Shown here one piece after another: positions 1-8,243 of a stretch of 64,000 nucleotides of DNA. Source of the DNA: Algoriphagus oliviformis. GTDB lineage: Bacteria > Bacteroidota > Bacteroidia > Cytophagales > Cyclobacteriaceae. The position numbers and the translations under genes are program-made. Below the pieces are notes generated by a model. It had not been told where the DNA came from. It saw only the letters and a list, made by a program, of their open reading frames with translations, and ran no database searches. Where the stretch lies: positions 558,001 through 622,000 of the forward strand of contig NZ_JAFKCT010000001.1 of the NCBI RefSeq assembly GCF_017254915.1, written 5' to 3'. Each line of letters begins with the position of its first letter. The stretch's first letter is position 1.

Positions 1-431
1 CCAATCCAAAACTGAATCACAAAAGCTATCCACAGAATCCACCGGGTAATAACTCTATTATCTTATTTATTTAAATAAAAACTATTAAGGTTATTAAGGC
101 TGTGGATTTGTTGATAATCCCCTGCGGAAATGTTGGCCACATCCTCTATACCCGAAAAGCAACTGTCTTGACATGTTATCAACCGTTTGTCCACTTGCTT
201 GCTACTGGGAGTCTGTGACTTATCCGGAAAGGCTGTTTTTGGTGGATTACTTGCGTTGACATCGATGTGGCTAAATTGCCTGTGGAAACCTTTGAAACGC
301 TGTGTGGATATCGGGGCAGTTTTCCCCGGCAGTTTTTTTTCGGGGATGGAATTTCTCCGCTTTGTTGATTTCTATGATTTTATCCAAAGTTGTTCGGGAA
401 GTTATCTACAGCTATTCAGGGCTTTTCCACA
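1..431. other. oriC: Candidate chromosomal replication origin (oriC)
   Basis: This non-coding stretch carries a dense set of DnaA-box-like 9-mers. Boxes one mismatch from TTATCCACA lie at 26-34, 303-311 (reverse), 380-388, 402-410 and 423-431; weaker ones lie at 101-109 (reverse), 176-184, 187-195, 220-228 and 281-289 (reverse). An AT-rich tract at about 50-100 could be the unwinding element. The last boxes run to the 3' end of the lipoprotein gene that stops at 416. mnmG (gidA), often origin-linked, and two parS-like sites lie within 5 kb. dnaA is not in the window. The box cluster is seen; the origin role is inferred. Confidence 0.62.
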
Positions 432-2104
432 GCCGAATTTTCGGTTTTCGGGAGGCCAGTGGGTGGAGAAGCTTGGATATTTTGATCCTGTAGCGACCAG
501 CCGCTGCGGATGACTAGGTTGGGCTGGCCCTCGGCGTTGGAGAAATAAAAGACCCGTTCTGCCAGTCTTCGCTCGGTAAAGTTGGAAGGATCCCAGCGCT
601 TGTTGCCGTTTAGGTCTTCTATCACGCGTATCTTGAATGTGCCTGGCTCGACCATTTTGAAGGAAAAGGTAGTTGAGCTGTCCAAGAATTGTTCATGAGC
701 GAGCTCATTTTTGGAGTTCACCAGCTGTACTATAAAGGGTGGCTGTGCACCGGTGATCGCCCCGGAGATCTCGTCTGCGAGGCCTTCCCGTTTTAGTTTT
801 CGGTAATTGGCGGTCAGCGAGGTCTCATTGATTTGGTTTTCCACGTCCGTGAAGGTGGAGTCTGCGGCTTTAACGGTGAATATTTCCTGGCTCAGCGAGT
901 CTGGTACGGAGAACCGAATATGGAGAATGTCCCGGCGCGAGGAGTCGGGTAGCGACATCATTTCTCTAGTAATGGGGATAACAGAGGCCGTATCGTAAGC
1001 GATGTAGAGCGAATCCGTATTGACGGATTTAAGAGGTTTGTTGAATTTGAGCTCGGCTTCGAGGTTTTGGAAGAAGTTCTTGCCTGAGTTGGCAGAGACA
1101 GTAAGCTTTTCCGGTGTTCGTTCGGACTCGGGAAACTTAGCCCAGATCAAAGAGTCTTTGCTGAAACCGACAGAATCCGACAGCGTCACTTGGAAGGGGA
1201 TGCTGTCACTTTGAGCTTCGTCGGAGTATATTCGGATGCGGGTGTCGTTGCTGGTGTAGAAATACCTGTTACCGAGCTGTTCGTTTTCCAGTTTGGTACT
1301 GACAGCTGGCCTGCTGAGGACGATGTCATAGTTTTGGCCGAAGGTGGCTGAGCGCAGAATGCGGATCGGTGTGATGTCTGCCTTGGACAAATTGAATGTT
1401 AGGCCGGGGATGTTTTCGTTGAGGTGAAGTGTATCCAGGACGAAGTCATAGTCTTCCGATTTGTGCTCTGCTTTTAGCGTCCCGTTGGCATCCTTCCAGG
1501 CATAAGCCATGTATTTGCCGTTTTTGATGTTGGTGATGGTGAAGTTTCCCGCAGTGTCCACTTGGCTGAGGTAGTAGGGCTGTGCGGTGAGTACGTCCGT
1601 GGTATCGCCGACTGGATAGATGCCTACCAATACGTCTTTGAAGTCGGTTTTCGAGGCAGGAAAGTAGAAGTTTACCTTACCGGAGAGGCTTAGACTGTCG
1701 ATGGAGTTTCCTGTGGAAAAGACGATTTTAAGGTTCTCTGCTGGATTTTCTTCGGAAATATCGACTACTGATTTTTGAAAGTCAAAGACATACGTGGTGC
1801 TGTCCTCCAGCTCTTGGTTGAGCTTCACGGTGACGACGTTTTTTAGCGCGGTGAATTCGACCTCGTCTTTGTTGATCCTCGGCGTGATCACGATTCCCTT
1901 GGATGGGTTTTCCAGTTTGACGTACTCGTCAAAAGTCAGTGTGATGGTCTCTGGCTTGGTGTTTAGGCTTTGATCGGTCGGATTGGCTTGTTGGAGTATG
2001 GGTGGATCCTCGTCCCTTGGTCCACCGGTAGGGGTACTTTGCTTGGCACAGGATGCCAGTAGTATAATGGAAAGCCCGTAAAACAGTAGTCTTAGTTTTT
2101 TCAC
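416..2104 (-). CDS. Lipoprotein with N-terminal Ig-like (SbsA/Big_5 type) domain
   Basis: A 562-aa exported lipoprotein: a short signal peptide ends in the lipobox LLASC, followed by the TPTGGPRDEDPP stretch that typically precedes an Ig-like Big_5 domain (about residues 30-135) in Bacteroidota surface lipoproteins. The rest is beta-rich with no catalytic motif I recognise. The start is GTG and overlaps the stop of the upstream methyltransferase as GTGA, so the two are probably translationally coupled. The 3' end borders the candidate origin. Exact function is unknown; a cell-envelope role is inferred from the signal and domain. Confidence 0.85.
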   Translation of the reverse strand: MKKLRLLFYGLSIILLASCAKQSTPTGGPRDEDPPILQQANPTDQSLNTKPETITLTFDEYVKLENPSKGIVITPRINKDEVEFTALKNVVTVKLNQELEDSTTYVFDFQKSVVDISEENPAENLKIVFSTGNSIDSLSLSGKVNFYFPASKTDFKDVLVGIYPVGDTTDVLTAQPYYLSQVDTAGNFTITNIKNGKYMAYAWKDANGTLKAEHKSEDYDFVLDTLHLNENIPGLTFNLSKADITPIRILRSATFGQNYDIVLSRPAVSTKLENEQLGNRYFYTSNDTRIRIYSDEAQSDSIPFQVTLSDSVGFSKDSLIWAKFPESERTPEKLTVSANSGKNFFQNLEAELKFNKPLKSVNTDSLYIAYDTASVIPITREMMSLPDSSRRDILHIRFSVPDSLSQEIFTVKAADSTFTDVENQINETSLTANYRKLKREGLADEISGAITGAQPPFIVQLVNSKNELAHEQFLDSSTTFSFKMVEPGTFKIRVIEDLNGNKRWDPSNFTERRLAERVFYFSNAEGQPNLVIRSGWSLQDQNIQASPPTGLPKTENSAVEKP

Positions 2105-2994
2105 TTCTTTTGGAAAACGAAAATGTTGCTGGAAAATTGACCAGGTGTTTTTGCAGCCCGGTTGGAAAGGAGGCCCGCTCGGAGTGCTTTGGTGTATTTC
2201 GAAAGCAGGCCTGAGTTTTTGTCCATATACCCTTCTGAAAGCAAGGAGACATAGAAGCTGTCAAACTTCATGGGTTTGGTTTCTTGCAATTCCAAACCAA
2301 ACTCTTCTTGGAACTTTTGCATCGATTCCTGGCTGAAATGGTATAGGTGTCTGGGCACATCCCATCCCGCCCAGAATTTGCCATATTTTCGCCCATCCCA
2401 GCTTTGGTGGTTTGGTACAGCTATTACTATATAACCTTCTGAATTTAAGTGTTTTATGATCTTTTTTACCGTTTTTCTCAGATCGTGAATATGCTCTAGC
2501 ACATGGTAAAGCGTAATGACGTCGAAACGGGCGCTTTTCTTCAATTCGTCAATGGAGGGCTTGATCTTTTTGTTGAGCTTTTCACTCGCCAGTGTCCTTG
2601 CTTTTTCATTGGGTTCTACGCCAGCGACCTTCCAGCCATGCTGTTTGGCAGTGTTTAGGAACTCGCCGGTACCGCAGCCATAGTCCAGTAGGCTTCCTTT
2701 AGAAACTAACTGCTCTATGGAGGTTACCTTTTTGGAGATGTTGTAGTTTCGGACTTTTTGGTAGATCCACTGGGTAATGTTCTTCGCCTTGTCTTCGTGA
2801 GAGTAGTACTCAGGAAAATTGTAGTAAGGCCCGATGGTCTCTTGGGTTGGCCGTGGATTGGTAAAGAGAAGTTGGCAATTGGAGCATTTGCAGAGAATGA
2901 AGGACTCCCGGCTGACCGCATGGTCTGTGATCTCTGTATGGTTAAGAAAAAGCCCACTTTTGCAGAGTGGGCATTTACTGAGTCGTTCTATCAT
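2101..2994 (-). CDS. Class I SAM-dependent methyltransferase with N-terminal zinc-ribbon-like Cys cluster
   Basis: A 297-aa protein. Cysteines C8, C11, C37 and C40 form a probable zinc knuckle, and a Rossmann methyltransferase domain follows with the SAM-binding motif LLDYGCGTGEF at about 102-112, an acidic VEPN loop and a YHVLEHI motif near the substrate site. Families with this layout methylate small molecules, sugars or lipids; the substrate here cannot be read. It lies 1 bp downstream of mnmG and overlaps the next lipoprotein gene, so it sits in a tight leftward operon. Confidence 0.85.
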   Translation of the reverse strand: MIERLSKCPLCKSGLFLNHTEITDHAVSRESFILCKCSNCQLLFTNPRPTQETIGPYYNFPEYYSHEDKAKNITQWIYQKVRNYNISKKVTSIEQLVSKGSLLDYGCGTGEFLNTAKQHGWKVAGVEPNEKARTLASEKLNKKIKPSIDELKKSARFDVITLYHVLEHIHDLRKTVKKIIKHLNSEGYIVIAVPNHQSWDGRKYGKFWAGWDVPRHLYHFSQESMQKFQEEFGLELQETKPMKFDSFYVSLLSEGYMDKNSGLLSKYTKALRAGLLSNRAAKTPGQFSSNIFVFQKK

Positions 2995-2995
2995 G

Positions 2996-4861
2996 TTATC
3001 GTCCCAAATAGACCGTTAAGATAGACAAATCGGCTGGTGAAACACCGCTGATGCGTGAAGCTTGGCCGAGCGTTTCCGGTCGGATTTTGTTCAGCTTTTG
3101 ACGTCCCTCATTGGAGAGTGCGGTAATGGACAGGTAGTCGAAGCGGACAGGGATCTTGAAGTTTTCCATGTTGGAAAGCTTTTCCACCATTTGTTGCTCT
3201 TTTTCGATGTAGCTGTCATACTTGATCTGGATCTCGGCTTGCTCTTGGACTTCTTTCGGATATTTTGCCAGGGTTTGGCTGAGATCTGGATCTATGGCCA
3301 TCAGTTCCGCTACGCCGATCTGTGGTCGCTTGAGCAGTTTTTCGGCATTGGTTTTTTCCTGGATAGTCGCTGTGCCGATGGCCTGTAAGCCTTCATTGAT
3401 TGCCTCTGGGCTTACTTTTTTTTGCTTTAGCTCGTTGATCAGTCCGGCTGTAGCAGACTTTTTGTCGAGCATTTTCTGGTATCGCTCGTCAGATGCTAGC
3501 CCTACATCATGGCCGAGTTTGGTCAGACGGAGGTCGGCGTTGTCTTGACGAAGCAACAATCGGAACTCCGCTCTGGAGGTAAACATGCGGTAGGGTTCCT
3601 CGGTGCCTTTGTTGATCAGGTCATCAACCAATACGCCTATGTAGGCATCGGATCTCTTCAGTACGAACGGGTCTTTTTCCTGGACTTTGAGGCTCGCATT
3701 CATTCCCGCAATCAGACCTTGCGAGGCAGCTTCTTCATATCCGGTGGTACCGTTGATCTGTCCTGCGAAAAAGAGGTTTTCAATCAGATGCGTTTCAAGG
3801 GTCAGTTTGAGCTGGGTCGGCGGGAAAAAGTCGTATTCAATGGCATAGCCAGGACGGAACATTTTGGCATTTTCAAAGCCAGGAATCAGTCTCAATGCCT
3901 TGTACTGCACATCTTCCGGTAGCGAGGTAGAAAATCCGTTTACGTAGATTTCCACGGTGTTCCATCCTTCCGGTTCTACAAAGATTTGGTGCCTTTCCCG
4001 CTCGGCGAAACGGTTGATTTTGTCCTCTATACTTGGACAATACCTTGGCCCTAGGCCTTGAATGCGTCCATTGAACATGGGCGAGCGGTCAAAACCGGTC
4101 TCCAAAGACTGGTGTACTTCCTTGTTGGTATAGGTGATCCAGCAGCTTCTTTGGGTTTCCAAGGGTGCTGTGGAATCCATGTAGGAGAATTTTTCAGGCT
4201 TTTCATCGCCAAACTGCTCCTCCATTTTGGAATAGTCCAAGCTTCTTCCGTCCACCCTTGGTGGCGTACCGGTTTTCATCCTGCCAGCTTCAAAGCCGAG
4301 TTGAACCAATTGCTCTGTAATTCCTTTTGCCGCCGACTCTCCTGTCCTACCTCCGCCAAATTGCTTTTCACCGATATGGATTACGCCGTTCAGGAAGGTT
4401 CCGTTGGTAAGGACGACTGCTTTTGATGGGATTTCTATTCCAATACCGGTTTTTACACCGCATACACGTCCATCTTTGACCAGGAGGCCGGAAATCATTT
4501 CCTGCCAGAAATCGACGTTGGGTGTATTTTCCAATGCAAGCCGCCACTCTTCGGCGAACCGCATCCGGTCGTTTTGGGTGCGTGGTGACCACATGGCCGG
4601 GCCTTTGGAGCGGTTAAGCATCCGGAATTGGATCATCGACTTGTCAGAGATGATCCCTGACATCCCTCCCAGTGCGTCGATTTCGCGGACGATCTGTCCC
4701 TTTGCTACCCCGCCCATTGCCGGATTGCAGGACATCTGGGCGATGGTATTCATGTTCATGGTACACAAGAGGACTTTGGATCCCATTGTGGCGGCGGCAT
4801 GAGCGGCTTCGCAGCCTGCGTGCCCCGCTCCTACTACAATGACGTCGTACGTTGGAAACAT
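2996..4861 (-). CDS. mnmG: tRNA uridine-5-carboxymethylaminomethyl modification enzyme MnmG (GidA)
   Basis: A 621-aa flavoprotein of the usual family length. With MnmE it installs the (carboxymethyl)aminomethyl group at wobble U34 of several tRNAs, using FAD and methylene-THF. Visible signatures are the N-terminal FAD-binding VGAGHAGCEAA (about 10-20), the MSCNPAMGGVAKGQ segment, the NGTFLNGVIHIGE region and the C-terminal SRAEFRLLLRQDNADLRLT signature. mnmG is commonly near oriC, and here candidate DnaA boxes lie about 2.6 kb downstream and parS-like sites just upstream. mnmE is not in the window. Confidence 0.97.
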   Translation of the reverse strand: MFPTYDVIVVGAGHAGCEAAHAAATMGSKVLLCTMNMNTIAQMSCNPAMGGVAKGQIVREIDALGGMSGIISDKSMIQFRMLNRSKGPAMWSPRTQNDRMRFAEEWRLALENTPNVDFWQEMISGLLVKDGRVCGVKTGIGIEIPSKAVVLTNGTFLNGVIHIGEKQFGGGRTGESAAKGITEQLVQLGFEAGRMKTGTPPRVDGRSLDYSKMEEQFGDEKPEKFSYMDSTAPLETQRSCWITYTNKEVHQSLETGFDRSPMFNGRIQGLGPRYCPSIEDKINRFAERERHQIFVEPEGWNTVEIYVNGFSTSLPEDVQYKALRLIPGFENAKMFRPGYAIEYDFFPPTQLKLTLETHLIENLFFAGQINGTTGYEEAASQGLIAGMNASLKVQEKDPFVLKRSDAYIGVLVDDLINKGTEEPYRMFTSRAEFRLLLRQDNADLRLTKLGHDVGLASDERYQKMLDKKSATAGLINELKQKKVSPEAINEGLQAIGTATIQEKTNAEKLLKRPQIGVAELMAIDPDLSQTLAKYPKEVQEQAEIQIKYDSYIEKEQQMVEKLSNMENFKIPVRFDYLSITALSNEGRQKLNKIRPETLGQASRISGVSPADLSILTVYLGR

Positions 4862-4875
4862 GGTAATTGGTGTTG

Positions 4876-4891
4876 TGTTCCACGTGAAACA
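4876..4891. promoter_or_regulatory. parS-like ParB binding site 1
   Basis: The 16-mer TGTTCCACGTGAAACA matches the widely conserved parS consensus TGTTNCACGTGAAACA at every fixed position. It lies between mnmG and ybeY, 32 bp from a second copy. ParB binds such sites to load condensin and segregate the origin. The match is seen; binding is inferred. Confidence 0.82.
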
Positions 4892-4922
4892 GTTACTGAG
4901 CGGGTGCTAGTGTCGTTGCTCA

Positions 4923-4938
4923 TGTTCCACGTGGAACA
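4923..4938. promoter_or_regulatory. parS-like ParB binding site 2
   Basis: TGTTCCACGTGGAACA is a perfect 16-bp palindrome differing from the first parS-like copy by one base (A to G). Both copies are followed by GTTA. It ends just before the ybeY stop codon. Two such sites within 63 bp are unlikely by chance. Confidence 0.78.
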
Positions 4939-4939
4939 G

Positions 4940-5365
4940 TTAAATATTCTCGTATAATTTGATGGCGAGTTCCTCTTGGGATCTCATTGCGGCAGACTGT
5001 TCCTTGGATTTGTCTTTATAGCCCATCAGGTGGAAGAGTCCGTGACTGATCACTCTGCTGAGTTCTGAGGCTTCATCTTGTCCATGCTTCGTTGCGTTTT
5101 CCCTTACACGGTCAATGCTGATGAAGATGTCCCCTTCTAGTTGCTTTTCCTCCTCTGAATTGTCAAAGGTGATGATGTCCGTGTAGGTGTCGTGATCCAA
5201 GTACTCGACGTTGATGTCGTATAGGTATTCATCGGAGCAAAAGATGTAATTGAGCTCCCCTATCTTGAAATCCTCGGACTTGGCTAGTTGTTTTAGCCAG
5301 GCTTTTCTTCGGTTTTTCTCCGGCAGACTGAATTTGATCGCTTCGGAAAAGAAATTGATCGCCAT
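4940..5365 (-). CDS. ybeY: Endoribonuclease YbeY (16S rRNA maturation)
   Basis: A 141-aa UPF0054-family protein. YbeY acts in 16S rRNA 3'-end processing and ribosome quality control. The metal-site helix reads SHGLFHLMGYKDK (residues 107-119). H108 and H112 match the first two zinc ligands, but the third ligand position (His in E. coli HGTLHLLGYDH) is Asp118 here. As far as I recall this YKDK variant is common in Bacteroidota. The gene lies 2 bp after the RsbW-like gene in a leftward run, and parS-like sites follow it. Confidence 0.92.
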   Translation of the reverse strand: MAINFFSEAIKFSLPEKNRRKAWLKQLAKSEDFKIGELNYIFCSDEYLYDINVEYLDHDTYTDIITFDNSEEEKQLEGDIFISIDRVRENATKHGQDEASELSRVISHGLFHLMGYKDKSKEQSAAMRSQEELAIKLYENI

Positions 5366-5367
5366 GC

Positions 5368-5769
5368 CTATTCCATGTAAAAAGAAAGGACTGTTTTCTT
5401 TCCGCCCTCTTCAAACTTTACATCGTCGCTGAGATGGCGGATAAGGAAAATTCCCCTTCCTCCCGGTTTTTCGATGTTTTCAGGCGCCGTCGGATCTTGA
5501 AGCTCCTGCAGGTCGAAACCCTCGCCTTCGTCCTCAATGATGAACTTGAGCTGGTCTTCTTCCATCATCAGCTCTAGGTGGACGAGTTTGTTTTTGTCGC
5601 TTCTGTTTCCGTGAAGAATGGCATTGCTGATGCACTCAGTCACGGAGATCATGATATTCCCATAGATGTCATCGTTAATCTCAAATTTATCTTTTGCGTT
5701 GTCGATAAAGCTTTCGATGACCTTGATGTTCTCTATCAGGGAAGGGATTGAAATTTTAATGGACTTCAT
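5368..5769 (-). CDS. RsbW-like ATP-binding protein (anti-sigma/serine kinase family)
   Basis: A 133-aa single-domain GHKL ATPase of the HATPase_c_2 type. The N box is ECISNAILHGN, the G1 box DEGEGFDL and the G2 box GGRGIFLI. Family members are anti-sigma factors that phosphorylate an anti-anti-sigma partner. No sigma factor, STAS partner or PP2C phosphatase gene is next to it, so its target is unknown. It lies just upstream of ybeY on the same strand. Confidence 0.85.
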   Translation of the reverse strand: MKSIKISIPSLIENIKVIESFIDNAKDKFEINDDIYGNIMISVTECISNAILHGNRSDKNKLVHLELMMEEDQLKFIIEDEGEGFDLQELQDPTAPENIEKPGGRGIFLIRHLSDDVKFEEGGKKTVLSFYME

Positions 5770-5808
5770 CTGGGAAATATTCTATGATTCAGTTCTTGTT
5801 GATTTTTC

Positions 5809-6570
5809 TTACGCGATTTCCAGCTTGATGGGGCAATGGTCGGAATGGATAACGTCTGGCAAAATTACGGCACTTTTCAGTCTGTTTTGCAATTCATTGG
5901 TAGCCATGTGATAATCTATGCGCCAGCCGAGATTTTTGGCCCTCGAATTGGCTCGGTAGCTCCACCAGCTGTAGTGGTGCGGATCGGGATTGAAGTGGCG
6001 AAAGCTGTCTATAAATCCAGACTCCGTAAACTTGTCCATCCAGGCTCGCTCCTCAGGCAAGAATCCCGAAGTGTTTTTGTTGGCGACGGGATTGTGGATG
6101 TCTATAGCCTTATGGCAGATGTTGTAGTCTCCGCTCAGGATGAGGTTTTGGTTTTCCCTTCTCATATCCTGCATGTAGCCAAAGATGTCATCGAGAAAAC
6201 CGTACTTGAATTTTTGGCGGATGTCCCCGGTCGTACCCGATGGAAAGTAGGAAGAGATGAAGGAAAAATCCCCAAAATCTGCCTGGATCATTCTCCCCTC
6301 GTCGTCATACCGATCTAGGCCCATCCCATATTTGACGGATTTCGGTTTGACTTTGGAGAAAATAGCCACACCGCTGTAGCCCTTTTTGACGGCTGGGTAC
6401 CAATACAGATGATAGCCCAGATCCTGGAAAATGGACGCATCCACGTCCTTTTCCTGAGCCTTGATTTCCTGAAGGCCGATGACATCAGGGTTTTCGTCTT
6501 TCAGCCATTGCACAAAGCCTTTGTTGATGGCTGCCCGAATTCCGTTGACGTTATAGGAGATCAGTTTCAT
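5809..6570 (-). CDS. xth: Exodeoxyribonuclease III (AP endonuclease family)
   Basis: A 253-aa enzyme of typical ExoIII length for base-excision repair: it cleaves DNA at abasic sites and trims 3' ends. Signatures are NVNGIRAA at the N-terminus, LQEIKAQ with the metal-binding Glu, the GDYNICH segment with catalytic Asp and Asn, WRIDYHMAT, and the C-terminal SDHCPI with the catalytic His. Its start codon abuts the stop codon of the upstream small gene with no gap, indicating co-transcription. Confidence 0.95.
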   Translation of the reverse strand: MKLISYNVNGIRAAINKGFVQWLKDENPDVIGLQEIKAQEKDVDASIFQDLGYHLYWYPAVKKGYSGVAIFSKVKPKSVKYGMGLDRYDDEGRMIQADFGDFSFISSYFPSGTTGDIRQKFKYGFLDDIFGYMQDMRRENQNLILSGDYNICHKAIDIHNPVANKNTSGFLPEERAWMDKFTESGFIDSFRHFNPDPHHYSWWSYRANSRAKNLGWRIDYHMATNELQNRLKSAVILPDVIHSDHCPIKLEIA

Positions 6571-6930
6571 TCAGATTTCTATTTCGTATTCTTTTTCAAA
6601 ATACTCCAATACATGGAGTTTAAGGAGTTTTTCCTGAGCAAGAAGGTCAAAATGCGGCAATTCTTTCACCAGATTCCAGTGCGGCCATCCGTCTTGGTCT
6701 ACGAAATCCAACTCATAAAAGCCCGCATAGCTGAGCACCTTGCAGATGGCAATATGCATGAGATCTTGCTTTTGCTCCTTGGAGAACGCACGGGTTCCTT
6801 TGCCGAGCTCCTGCACGCCTATTAGAAAGAGAACGCCATTCAGGTCGTTTGGTTTTTTGCCAATGGTCTCCTTCAGGCCGTCCAGCAGTTTGGACCAGCG
6901 CTTTTCCAGGTCTAGATCTCGCTTAAACAT
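6571..6930 (-). CDS. Small conserved protein of unknown function
   Basis: A 119-aa soluble protein with no signal peptide, membrane segment or catalytic motif I recognise. It is rich in charged residues and mostly helical by eye, with the segments LNGVLFLIGVQELGKG and KQDLMHIAICKVLSYAGFY. It is tightly packed between the ExoIII and AhpD-like genes (0 and 8 bp gaps), which supports it being a real gene. I believe similar proteins occur in other Bacteroidota, but assign no function. Confidence 0.75.
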   Translation of the reverse strand: MFKRDLDLEKRWSKLLDGLKETIGKKPNDLNGVLFLIGVQELGKGTRAFSKEQKQDLMHIAICKVLSYAGFYELDFVDQDGWPHWNLVKELPHFDLLAQEKLLKLHVLEYFEKEYEIEI

Positions 6931-6938
6931 ATCTTAAC

Positions 6939-7280
6939 TTACTGATTTTCAAGTTCTTCCCAGTATTCCACGGCTCTACGGAGGTGGGGGATCACAATAG
7001 AACCGCCGATCACCATGGCAATCGAAAACACCTCAAAGATTTCCTCCTTTTTCAGTCCCGCCTCATGGCTTTTCCCCAAGTGGTACTTGATGCAGTCGTC
7101 GCAGCGCAGTACCATGGAGCAGGCCAAGCCGATCATTTCCTTGGTCTTGATATCCAACTCGCCTTCAGCGTAAGTGTTGGTGTCCAAGTTGAAAAACCGC
7201 TTGATGACCTTGTTGTCCTCAGCCAGGATTTTTTCGTTCATCTTGGCTCTGTAGGCGTTGAATTCCTCTATCAGATTCAT
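6939..7280 (-). CDS. Carboxymuconolactone decarboxylase / AhpD-like protein
   Basis: A 113-aa all-helical protein with the CDDCIKYHLGKSHEAG segment. This is the CxxC...H motif of the AhpD/CMD family, in which the two Cys form a redox centre (peroxidase or disulfide reductase activity). The central ETFxVxxVxGGS-like helix is seen as EVFSIAMVIGGSIVIPHLRR. It is probably the first gene of the leftward run; a TATATTTG -7 element lies about 30 bp upstream. The actual substrate is unknown. Confidence 0.88.
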   Translation of the reverse strand: MNLIEEFNAYRAKMNEKILAEDNKVIKRFFNLDTNTYAEGELDIKTKEMIGLACSMVLRCDDCIKYHLGKSHEAGLKKEEIFEVFSIAMVIGGSIVIPHLRRAVEYWEELENQ

Positions 7281-7309
7281 TAACTTAAGGATTAATACTT
7301 TATAAAAGG

Positions 7310-7317
7310 CAAATATA
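7310..7317 (-). promoter_or_regulatory. Bacteroidota-type -7 element upstream of the AhpD-like gene
   Basis: On the minus strand this reads TATATTTG, matching the TAnnTTTG -7 consensus of the Bacteroidota primary sigma factor. No TTG is seen 19 bp upstream, so the promoter would be of the -7-only type. Confidence 0.4.
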
Positions 7318-7360
7318 CGGCATATTCGACCCTGAGGGCTAACAACAGAACTTTTTACTG

Positions 7361-8056
7361 ATGCGTTTACTTTTTCTGCAAGATTTTTTGGATCTCATTT
7401 TTCCCAGAAACTGTCCCCAGTGTGGACGTGCACTGTTTGACTTTGAGCCCTGCCTCTGCACGGTATGCCAGGGAACGCTCCCTGTGGCCAATTTTCACCT
7501 CAGGCCTTTTGACAATGAGCTGACCTCCAAGATCCGAGGTCTGATGCCAGTTCACAGAGCTATGGCTTTTCTGAGGTTTACCAAAAAGGGAAAAAGCCAA
7601 AAGCTGCTCCACCAGCTCAAGTATCGTCACATGCCGGAAATAGGCGTTGAAATGGGCCGGCTTTTTGGCCAGTCTCTTGACAAAGAGGGTTTTAGATCCG
7701 AGTGGGATGTGATCGTGCCTGTACCCCTACATCCGCTGAAGCAGAAGCGAAGGGGATTCAACCAAAGTGAGGAATTCGCCAAAGGACTGGCTAAATCACT
7801 GGATATCAGTATGAACAGTCTTTTGGATCGAAGAAAGTTCACCGAAACCCAGACCAAAAAGAGTAGGCTTCAGCGTCTGGAGAATGTGGAAGAAGTCTTT
7901 GAGCTGAAAAAGGGAGAAGCAATCCAGGGACTCAGGATCCTGCTCGTGGATGACGTGATTACGACCGGAGCGACGCTCTGCGCCTGCGCCAATGTGCTTT
8001 TGGACTGTGGGGCAAAACATGTAGATTTGGCTACCATCGCCGCCGGTGGCCAATAG
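7361..8056 (+). CDS. ComF family protein (phosphoribosyltransferase-like)
   Basis: A 231-aa protein: an N-terminal zinc-finger-like Cys set (C18, C21, C33, C36) followed by a type I phosphoribosyltransferase fold with the PRPP-binding motif ILLVDDVITTGAT near residue 200. The middle segment VPVPLHPLKQKRRGFNQSE is characteristic of ComF/GntX. The family is tied to natural transformation in some bacteria but is present in many without it. It is divergent from the AhpD-like gene with an 80-bp gap. Confidence 0.92.
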   Translation: MRLLFLQDFLDLIFPRNCPQCGRALFDFEPCLCTVCQGTLPVANFHLRPFDNELTSKIRGLMPVHRAMAFLRFTKKGKSQKLLHQLKYRHMPEIGVEMGRLFGQSLDKEGFRSEWDVIVPVPLHPLKQKRRGFNQSEEFAKGLAKSLDISMNSLLDRRKFTETQTKKSRLQRLENVEEVFELKKGEAIQGLRILLVDDVITTGATLCACANVLLDCGAKHVDLATIAAGGQ

Positions 8057-8065
8057 ATTTACTGT

Positions 8066-8225
8066 ATATACGCTTTTCTGCCAGTCAGCGAATTTTCAAT
8101 AACAATCGGGCTGGAAGACCGATGACCCCGACCCGTCGGGCAGGCGAAGACCGATGTAGCGTTTTCGACATGGTTTCCCGCTTCTAATACTAGTCTAAGG
8201 TTATTACTGGCAAAGTAGCGTATAT
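8066..8225. repeat. Small inverted-repeat-bounded element (MITE-like)
   Basis: The gap between comF and the DinB-like gene is bounded by imperfect 20-bp inverted repeats at 8066-8085 and 8206-8225. Both arms read ATATACGCT, a variable stretch, then TGCCAGT (17 of 20 match). The interior contains two copies of GAAGACCGATG. No ORF and no clear target duplication are seen. Confidence 0.45.
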
Positions 8226-8243
8226 CAAAAATAGACTTTTACC

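Noticed and set aside
187-513. Small ORF in the origin region
   Set aside because: It overlaps the DnaA boxes and the lipoprotein gene, with no protein-like features.
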